A stretch of DNA of 10,987 bases from an uncultured Clostridia bacterium (GTDB taxonomy: Bacteria > Bacillota > Clostridia > Lachnospirales > Lachnospiraceae). The stretch is taken from NCBI GenBank assembly GCA_947088195.1, contig CAMUFS010000070.1, positions 1 through 10,987 of the forward strand, read 5' to 3'. Below are positions 5,913 to 10,987 of this stretch, in pieces. The number at the start of each line of letters is the position of its first letter. Within the stretch, counting starts at the first letter, position 1. The notes beneath the pieces are model-generated. The model was not told where the DNA came from, did not search any database, and saw only the letters and a list, made by a program, of their open reading frames with translations. A program made the position numbers and the translations under genes.

Positions 5913-7763
5913 CTATAATCCAATTAAAATAGAACCACTTCTAGGTGCTGCCATATACTCCTTCTGGTTTTCCAGAAGGAGCTTTTCTTTTAGAAAATCT
6001 CCGTTCCCATCTCCTGTAGAGAGAAGCTTATACCAATACCTTCCCTTGGGAAGCTTGGGAAGTGCCAAGGTATGTGTCTCCCAGTGGGAATTAAACGCCA
6101 TATAGAAAAAGTTATCTGGCTTTTCTCCTGTATATCTGGCGTATTCTCCACAATACATAATACCAAAATGCCTGCTGTACGTATCCGGCTCTGGATACCA
6201 TGCACGTGTTCCATGACAGGATATATCAGGATACCCATTTTTGCCATAATCCATATTTCGAAGAGGGCTTGGCATATGAAAAATTCGATGCTTTTTCCGA
6301 AAAGCAATAAGCTCTTTCGTAAATGCCAGCAGAGACATCCTGTTCTGATTTAAATTCCAGTTAATCCATGAGGTCTCATTGTCCTGACACCACGCATTAT
6401 TATTTCCACCTTTGGTTCTGCCAAACTCATCTCCTGCTAACAGCATAGGGATTCCTTGACTTAAAAATACAAGAAGCAGCCCATTTCTCATCTGCCTATG
6501 TCTGCGATCCAAAACCTTCTTTCTTCTGGACTCCCCCTCCTCTCCACAATTCCAACTATAATTATATGCTCTTCCGTCCTGATTGTCCTCCCCATTCTTC
6601 TCATTATGCTTTTTTTCATAGGTGACACTGTCATAAAGTGTCAAGCTATCGTGATTGGCAATATAGTTTATTACTGTATGTTCTTGAAAATTTAAACTTA
6701 TGCGATAAATTAGCGGCTGAATCTGGCCATCGTCCCCTTTTAGAAACTTTCTAGCTTCCACCATAAAACCATCATGAAATTCCGCCAGATGCTTTCTCTT
6801 CTGCTGCCCTGTCTGCAAAGCATTGTCCTCCCACCATAAACCAAAAAGCTTTGTGGAGGAAAGCAGCGGATCTTCCGCCAGTACCTGCATGGGAGCTACA
6901 TCCGAATTAACATGAAATCCGTCCACATGATAAAAAAGTACCCAATAACGAAGACATTCTAAAATAAATTCTTTCCTTGTCCCCGGAACAAAATAAAACT
7001 CCATACAAAGCTCTATTCCATTCTTATGAAGCTCCTTAATCAACTCCTTAAATTCTGTATATGCCTCCTTATGTTTGGCATAAGCTGCCTTTGGAGAAAA
7101 ATAATAAGCCTTTGTATATCCCCAATAATTTACGCAAGAAGAAGCTGCAATCGGCTCACCAGTAATTGTCTCCTCCGCTTCTGCTATCTCCTCAAACTCA
7201 TATGCCGGCAAAAGCTCTATCATTGTGATACCAAGTTCTTTTAAATATGGGATTTTCTCTTGTATCCCTGCAAAAGTCCCCCTTGCCTTAACATGTGAGG
7301 AAGAATGTTTTGTAAACCCTCTTACATGCAGCCGATATAAGATCGTATCCTCCATCGGCGTACCCAGAGGCTTATCTCCCTCCCAGTCAAAGTCATCCGT
7401 AAAGCAGAGCGCACAACTCTCTTTCTCTGCCCTTTTTCCAAACTTCTCCCTATCTAATATATATCTGGCATAACAGTCTGTCTGTACCTCACTGCCAATC
7501 TGAAAATTATAAGCAAACTCCTCTGGCAACCCTTCCACCTTCATACAGATAATTCTGCCTGTCCTGCCGGACTCTGGAAATGGCAGGGCTGCTATCAACT
7601 TTTTTTTCTGCTTGGCTGTCTTTCCGTATATTAACAATTTAACCGGCTCCGATTCTGGAGCCTGTACAGAAATATTGACGCCGTCCAATTCTCTGGTCAA
7701 TCCCATGGGGAACGGGTGACCTTTCTTAATGTTATAATTATTATCGTCAAATTCTCTCGTCAT
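5913..7763 (-). CDS. Isoamylase/GlgX-like GH13 protein with degenerate catalytic site
   Basis: Homologous along most of its 616 residues to glycogen-debranching enzymes (GH13 isoamylase/GlgX group): N-terminal CBM48-like beta domain (about 15-100), then the (beta/alpha)8 barrel with LYRLHVRGFTKH (142-153), GTFAGIQEKIPYLKELG (162-178), NYWGYTKAYYFSP (212-224), SQGIPMLLAGDEFGRT (435-450), GNNNAWCQDNETSW (453-466), and a C-terminal beta domain. The catalytic regions have changed. Region I (normally DVVYNH) reads EFYFVP at 255-260. Region II (normally DGFRFD) reads DGFHVN, so the nucleophile is N286 and the arginine is H284. Region III (normally AEPWD) reads GLWWED with no aligned glutamate. Only region IV HD (371-372) is kept. 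The segment between regions I and II is also shortened. Hydrolysis by the standard mechanism is unlikely; glycan binding or a structural role is inferred. ATG at 7761-7763 follows GAGG; 21 bp behind xth, so the same operon. Confidence 0.87.
   Translation of the reverse strand: MTREFDDNNYNIKKGHPFPMGLTRELDGVNISVQAPESEPVKLLIYGKTAKQKKKLIAALPFPESGRTGRIICMKVEGLPEEFAYNFQIGSEVQTDCYARYILDREKFGKRAEKESCALCFTDDFDWEGDKPLGTPMEDTILYRLHVRGFTKHSSSHVKARGTFAGIQEKIPYLKELGITMIELLPAYEFEEIAEAEETITGEPIAASSCVNYWGYTKAYYFSPKAAYAKHKEAYTEFKELIKELHKNGIELCMEFYFVPGTRKEFILECLRYWVLFYHVDGFHVNSDVAPMQVLAEDPLLSSTKLFGLWWEDNALQTGQQKRKHLAEFHDGFMVEARKFLKGDDGQIQPLIYRISLNFQEHTVINYIANHDSLTLYDSVTYEKKHNEKNGEDNQDGRAYNYSWNCGEEGESRRKKVLDRRHRQMRNGLLLVFLSQGIPMLLAGDEFGRTKGGNNNAWCQDNETSWINWNLNQNRMSLLAFTKELIAFRKKHRIFHMPSPLRNMDYGKNGYPDISCHGTRAWYPEPDTYSRHFGIMYCGEYARYTGEKPDNFFYMAFNSHWETHTLALPKLPKGRYWYKLLSTGDGNGDFLKEKLLLENQKEYMAAPRSGSILIGL
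5958..5991 (+). terminator. Intrinsic terminator of the S-component transcript, inside the convergent gene
   Basis: CTCCTTCTGG (5958-5967), loop TTTT, CCAGAAGGAG (5972-5981): a perfect 10-bp stem followed by CTTTTCTTTT (5982-5991). The T-rich tract is only on the plus-strand side, so it serves the plus-strand transcript, about 50 bp after the S-component stop. It lies entirely within the coding region of the minus-strand debranching-like gene. Confidence 0.8.
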
Positions 7764-7784
7764 CGTTCCTCACAATCTGCTTAT

Positions 7785-8537
7785 CTATTCTATTATCAAT
7801 TCTACTGGACAATGATCCGATCCATATACATCGGAACAGATTTTTGCGTCTCTCAAACGCCCCTCCATAGATATGGAAGCACAAAAATAATCAATGCGCC
7901 ACCCCACATTTCTTGCCCTTGCTTGGCGCATATAAGACCACCATGTATAACATTCTGCCTTATCAGGATAAAAATAGCGGAAGGTGTCGATAAAGCCGCT
8001 CTCAAGAAGGCTTATAAATTTCCCCCGCTCTTCATCGGTAAATCCAGAATTTTTATGATTGCTATCTGGATTTTTTAAATCAATATCCTGATGTGCCACA
8101 TTCATATCTCCGCAGACAATTACCCCCTTTTTCTCTGTAAGCCCTGTCAAATAAGCCCGAAAGGCATCCTCCCATCGCATCCGGTAAGCAAGACGCGTAA
8201 GTTCCCTCTTGGAGTTTGGCGTGTACACAGTTACCAGATAAAAATCCTCATATTCCAGAGTGATAACTCTTCCCTCCATATCATGCTCCTGCACACCAAT
8301 CCCATATACCTCCGACACAGGCTTTCTCTTCGTAAAAACAGCAGTGCCTGAATATCCCTTCTTCACTGCATAGCTCCAATACTGCCAATAACCGGGCAGA
8401 TCTATCGTAATCTGTCCTTCTTGCAGTTTACTTTCCTGAATACAGAAAATATCCGCATCCTCCTGACGGAAAAAATTCATAAATCCCTTTTCCATACAGG
8501 CTCTCAGTCCGTTTACATTCCATGAAATTAACTTCAT
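7785..8537 (-). CDS. xth: Exodeoxyribonuclease III / AP endonuclease
   Basis: Base-excision repair nuclease of the exonuclease III (Xth/ExoA) family: cuts 5' of abasic sites and removes 3' blocking groups; cytoplasmic, Mg-dependent. The 250-residue length is normal. Active-site residues are all visible: N7 in WNVNG, metal-binding E35 in QES, Y105 in VYTPNS, D144 and N146 in GDMN, D216 in WRIDYF, and the D241-H242 pair in GSDHCPV. The motif spacing matches the Xth subgroup. ATG at 8535-8537 lies just after GAGGGCAGGGAAC. It is first in a two-gene unit with the debranching-like gene and has a strong consensus promoter upstream. Confidence 0.96.
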   Translation of the reverse strand: MKLISWNVNGLRACMEKGFMNFFRQEDADIFCIQESKLQEGQITIDLPGYWQYWSYAVKKGYSGTAVFTKRKPVSEVYGIGVQEHDMEGRVITLEYEDFYLVTVYTPNSKRELTRLAYRMRWEDAFRAYLTGLTEKKGVIVCGDMNVAHQDIDLKNPDSNHKNSGFTDEERGKFISLLESGFIDTFRYFYPDKAECYTWWSYMRQARARNVGWRIDYFCASISMEGRLRDAKICSDVYGSDHCPVELIIE

Positions 8538-8573
8538 GTTCCCTGCCCTCTGTCATTCATGTACTTGTTCTCT

Positions 8574-8602
8574 ATTATACCTAAAGAATATCTATTTTTC
8601 AA
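8574..8602 (-). promoter_or_regulatory. Consensus sigma-A promoter of xth operon
   Basis: On the minus strand: -35 TTGAAA (8597-8602), 17-base spacer, -10 TATAAT (8574-8579); predicted start near 8567, a 30-base leader. Just upstream of the -35, 8606-8618 holds a small dyad TTCCT-AAA-AGGAA that could bind a regulator. Confidence 0.78.
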
Positions 8603-8670
8603 CCTTTCCTAAAAGGAATTTCGCTTTACAACCAAAAATGATTGCGTAGGAAAATCTTAGTTTGTGCATA

Positions 8671-8704
8671 AAAAAGGACACTCCCTTATAAAAGTGCCCT
8701 TTTT
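8671..8704. terminator. Hairpin terminator after guaB, able to work both ways
   Basis: Arms 8671-8682 and 8693-8704 pair over 12 positions with one A-C mismatch around a 10-base loop. A-tract and T-tract sit on opposite sides, so both strands end in T runs. On the minus strand it follows the guaB stop by about 18 bases and ends in TTTTTT. It separates guaB from the xth promoter. Confidence 0.82.
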
Positions 8705-8722
8705 CCTTCTCAATTATTCTAT

Positions 8723-10177
8723 TTATTCATCTACACTGTAGTTTGGCGCTTCTTTTGTGATATGAATATCATGTGGATGACTTTCTTTTAAAGATGCAGC
8801 AGAAATCTTTACAAACTTTCCTGTATTCTGCAAGGTTGGAATATCCTTCGCTCCACAGTACCCCATTCCGGCACGCAAGCCACCCATAAGCTGGAACACG
8901 GTATCCTCCACAGTTCCCTTATATGCCACACGCCCTTCCACACCCTCAGGCACCAATTTCTTGGCATCTGTCTGGAAATAGCGATCCTTGCTTCCATTTT
9001 CCATGGCTGCTATAGAACCCATACCACGATATACCTTATATTTTCTTCCCTGATATAACTCAAAAGTTCCCGGACTCTCATCACACCCTGCAAACATGCT
9101 TCCCATCATGCAGACATTGCCACCTGCTGCAAGTGCTTTTGTCATATCACCAGAATACTTAATTCCTCCATCTGCAATAATAGGAACTTGATATTCCTTT
9201 GCCACCTCATAACAATCCATAATCGCCGTGATCTGAGGAACTCCAATCCCTGCAACTACACGGGTGGTACAGATAGAGCCTGGGCCTATACCAACCTTTA
9301 CCGCATCAACACCTGCCTCAATCAATGCCTTCGTCGCCTCTCCCGTCGCCACATTTCCGGCAATAACCTGAAGCTCAGGGTACTTCTCCTTAATCATCTT
9401 TACACAACGGATAACATTTGCAGAATGACCATGAGCAGAATCTAACACAATCACATCGACCTTAGCACTCACTAACGCCTCCACGCGCTCCAAAACATTT
9501 GCCGTAATGCCCACTGCTGCACCACACAAAAGCCGGCCTTGACTATCCTTTGCAGAGGATGGGTATTTTAACTGTTTCTCTATATCCTTGATTGTAATCA
9601 AACCTTTTAGATTAAAATTCTCATCTACAATGGGAAGCTTTTCCTTTCTCGCTTTTGCGAGAATTACCTTTGCCTCCTCCAGCGTAATGCCCTCTCTCGC
9701 AGTAATAAGCCCCTCTGAAGTCATAGACTCCTTAATTTTTTTCGAAAAATCCTTCTCAAACTTTAAATCACGATTTGTGATAATCCCCACAAGTTTCTTT
9801 CCCTCTGTAATGGGAACACCAGAAATGCGAAACTTAGCCATCAGATTGTTGGCATCTTCCAAAGTATGATCCGGTGACAGTGAAAATGGGTCCGTAATAA
9901 CGCCAAACTCCGAGCGCTTCACCTTATCAACCTCTTCTGCCTGCTGCTCGATTGTCATATTCTTATGAATCACACCAATGCCACCCTGACGCGCCATGGC
10001 GATCGCCATGCGATGCTCTGTGACAGTATCCATACCTGCGCTCATCATTGGAATATTTAGCTGAATCTTCTTTGTCAGCATGGTTGATAAATCAACTTGA
10101 TTCGGAATTACCTCAGAATATGCCGGAACAAGGAGCACATCATCAAAAGTAATACCTTCAGCGATAATCTTACCCAT
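8723..10177 (-). CDS. guaB: IMP dehydrogenase
   Basis: Oxidises IMP to XMP with NAD+, the committed step of guanine nucleotide synthesis; cytoplasmic tetramer. The 484 residues are standard. The catalytic barrel begins with TFDDVLLVP (10-18) and NIPMMSAGMDTVTE (41-54). It is interrupted by a tandem CBS (Bateman) module at about 95-205, which binds adenine/guanine nucleotides and regulates the enzyme. The active-site loop GIGPGSICTTR (297-306 region) carries catalytic C303 and potassium-site glycines. DGG at 336-338 and GSMFAG (359-364) bind the phosphate. The mobile flap has the R399-Y400 pair. ATG at 10175-10177 is preceded by GAGAGG eight bases away. It appears monocistronic: own promoter at 10227-10255 and a strong terminator after the stop. 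Confidence 0.98.
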   Translation of the reverse strand: MGKIIAEGITFDDVLLVPAYSEVIPNQVDLSTMLTKKIQLNIPMMSAGMDTVTEHRMAIAMARQGGIGVIHKNMTIEQQAEEVDKVKRSEFGVITDPFSLSPDHTLEDANNLMAKFRISGVPITEGKKLVGIITNRDLKFEKDFSKKIKESMTSEGLITAREGITLEEAKVILAKARKEKLPIVDENFNLKGLITIKDIEKQLKYPSSAKDSQGRLLCGAAVGITANVLERVEALVSAKVDVIVLDSAHGHSANVIRCVKMIKEKYPELQVIAGNVATGEATKALIEAGVDAVKVGIGPGSICTTRVVAGIGVPQITAIMDCYEVAKEYQVPIIADGGIKYSGDMTKALAAGGNVCMMGSMFAGCDESPGTFELYQGRKYKVYRGMGSIAAMENGSKDRYFQTDAKKLVPEGVEGRVAYKGTVEDTVFQLMGGLRAGMGYCGAKDIPTLQNTGKFVKISAASLKESHPHDIHITKEAPNYSVDE

Positions 10178-10226
10178 TTCTTCTGCCTCTCTTTCTTCTT
10201 ACATTCTTCGATTTTGTAGTTGATCA

Positions 10227-10255
10227 AGTCTATCAGATATATTGTCCGATGTCAA
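10227..10255 (-). promoter_or_regulatory. Sigma-A promoter of guaB
   Basis: On the minus strand: perfect -35 TTGACA (10250-10255), 17-base spacer, extended -10 TGA-TAGACT (hexamer 10227-10232). Predicted start near 10220, giving a leader of about 43 bases with no room for a purine riboswitch. The -35 lies four bases past the stop codon of the upstream gene. Confidence 0.68.
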
Positions 10256-10258
10256 GAG

Positions 10259-10759
10259 TTATTTTACTACTTTTCTTGGTGCTGTATTCCACATGTCATC
10301 CAACATACGTTCACTTGGCTCAAATATTATTTTAACCATCTCATTATGATAAGAAGTATACATCACATATTTTTTATTTTCTGGAATATGGGAGGAGAAG
10401 TCCATTGTCTTACAGGGAGTATTTTTAAAGTTATCAAGCTGATGTGCCCCCTCTGGTGCCACAATTTCCGTCTGCTCCATATTTAGAACCACACACCGCT
10501 TTCTCTTGGATTTTGCCATAATCTTATCAATATCCAATTCACCTTTGACAAAGGTATATTCGTATTCCATATCCCAATTTAAAGACAGGCGATATGTCAA
10601 GTATCCCAAAGCTACTGTTGGGATAAGCATAAACCAAAAAATCCCTGTCATAGTCAGCAGAGCAAAAATTACAGTCAGGCAAATCAACGCCACCTTTGCC
10701 GCAAATGCCCATGATGGTTTTTTGCGCTTTACAATCCACTCTGAATATAAATCACTCAT
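10259..10759 (-). CDS. Two-helix membrane protein, possibly DUF6106 family
   Basis: Function unknown. The 166 residues comprise a short basic N-terminus, two adjacent hydrophobic helices (about 18-38 and 40-58) forming a hairpin in the membrane, then a soluble C-terminal part of about 105 residues. That part mixes strands and charged helices and is likely cytoplasmic by the positive-inside pattern (KRKK at 11-14 before the first helix, KSKRKR at 83-88 after the second). It resembles the small Lachnospiraceae membrane proteins grouped as DUF6106; that assignment is from memory of the layout, not a search. ATG at 10757-10759 is preceded by AGGAGG at good spacing. Same strand as guaB but separated by 81 bp that contains the guaB promoter; some read-through into guaB is possible because no terminator is seen between them. 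Confidence 0.75.
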   Translation of the reverse strand: MSDLYSEWIVKRKKPSWAFAAKVALICLTVIFALLTMTGIFWFMLIPTVALGYLTYRLSLNWDMEYEYTFVKGELDIDKIMAKSKRKRCVVLNMEQTEIVAPEGAHQLDNFKNTPCKTMDFSSHIPENKKYVMYTSYHNEMVKIIFEPSERMLDDMWNTAPRKVVK

Positions 10760-10791
10760 CTATTTCCTCCTGCTCTCTTGTATTTCTATCT

Positions 10792-10820
10792 ATATTAACA
10801 TACTTTCCTGAAAGCCTCAA
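10792..10820 (-). promoter_or_regulatory. Probable promoter of the two-helix membrane protein gene
   Basis: On the minus strand: -35 TTGAGG (10815-10820), 17-base spacer, extended -10 TGT-TAATAT (hexamer 10792-10797). A small dyad CTTTC-CT-GAAAG (10803-10814) fills most of the spacer and could be an operator. Confidence 0.55.
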
Positions 10821-10906
10821 GCAAAAAATAATGATACCTATGTTGGAATCTTTTGTTCCTATTGAAACAATTTTGTGTGCTTTATTTATAGAATCATGTT
10901 TGAGAA

Positions 10907-10987
10907 GGGGCCGCGCAGCGAACGGGCTATACTCCTCCGTCACCGCGCTCCCGCTTAGTGAAAAACGTAACGGACACTAAGCTCGTG
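10907..10987. repeat. GC-rich hairpin-bearing intergenic element, possibly a dispersed repeat, cut by window edge
   Basis: The last 81 bases are about 62% G+C (50 of 81) beside AT-rich flanks. The stretch holds a perfect 8-bp inverted repeat, GCTTAGTG (10953-10960) and CACTAAGC (10975-10982), with a nested CGT-A-ACG in the loop, and a repeated CCGCGC (10911 and 10943). It has no convincing gene or ribosome binding site. The character suggests a REP-like repeat; copies elsewhere cannot be seen from this window. The remainder of 10760-10906 holds only the promoter above. Confidence 0.45.

Noticed and set aside
7716..8078. 120-codon plus-strand open frame
   Set aside because: Lies opposite the start of the debranching-like gene and most of xth, both firm on the minus strand; no ribosome binding site and no recognisable protein features.
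10696..10980. Plus-strand 94-codon open frame and minus-strand 10752-10943 open frame
   Set aside because: Both mix AT-rich intergenic sequence with the GC-rich element, lack ribosome binding sites, and look like translations of a repeat.
1..10987. CRISPR arrays, insertion sequences, tRNA or rRNA genes
   Set aside because: No regular direct repeats, transposase motifs, or tRNA/rRNA signatures were seen on either strand.

Overview
The window looks like a chromosomal housekeeping segment from a low-to-mid G+C Firmicute, most likely a gut-type member of the Lachnospiraceae (Clostridia). The reasons are strong AGGAGG-type ribosome binding sites, compact gene spacing, a solitary ECF S component, a small two-helix membrane protein that resembles a family known mainly from Lachnospiraceae, and the style of the proteins themselves. 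No tRNA, rRNA, CRISPR array, transposase or phage gene is visible. The assignment is by recognition only and was not searched.

Layout from left to right. Bases 1-921 (minus) hold the first 307 codons of a bacteriohemerythrin with an extra C-terminal domain that may be CheX-like; the gene runs off the left edge. Bases 1011-2840 (minus) encode a short UvrD/PcrA-type helicase. It overlaps by 11 bp the end of gltX (2830-4290, minus), and the two form one operon with a clear promoter at 4332-4360. Divergent from them, 4487-5212 (plus) encodes a full-length Sir2-family protein that has lost most signature NAD-binding and catalytic residues. Next, 5308-5907 (plus) encodes an ECF transporter S component whose Shine-Dalgarno lies in one arm of a perfect 14-bp inverted repeat. 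The S-component transcript appears to stop at a strong intrinsic terminator located inside the 3' end of the convergent gene. That gene (5913-7763, minus) encodes a glycogen-debranching/isoamylase-like GH13 protein in which the nucleophile and acid/base residues are gone. It is co-transcribed behind xth (7785-8537, minus; exonuclease III/AP endonuclease) from a consensus promoter at 8574-8602. A hairpin terminator at 8671-8704 separates this unit from guaB (8723-10177, minus; IMP dehydrogenase). Upstream of guaB lies a 166-residue two-helix membrane protein (10259-10759, minus). The last 80 bases are a GC-rich, hairpin-bearing stretch that looks like a dispersed intergenic element.

Functionally the genes are mostly unrelated core functions: translation (gltX), DNA repair (helicase, xth), purine synthesis (guaB) and vitamin-type uptake (S component). 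The most unusual content is a pair of apparently catalytically altered enzymes, the sirtuin-like and the debranching-like protein. Both keep intact, family-length reading frames and good translation signals, so they look like repurposed proteins rather than decaying genes. The hemerythrin fusion and the inverted repeat over the S-component ribosome binding site are the other points worth checking.
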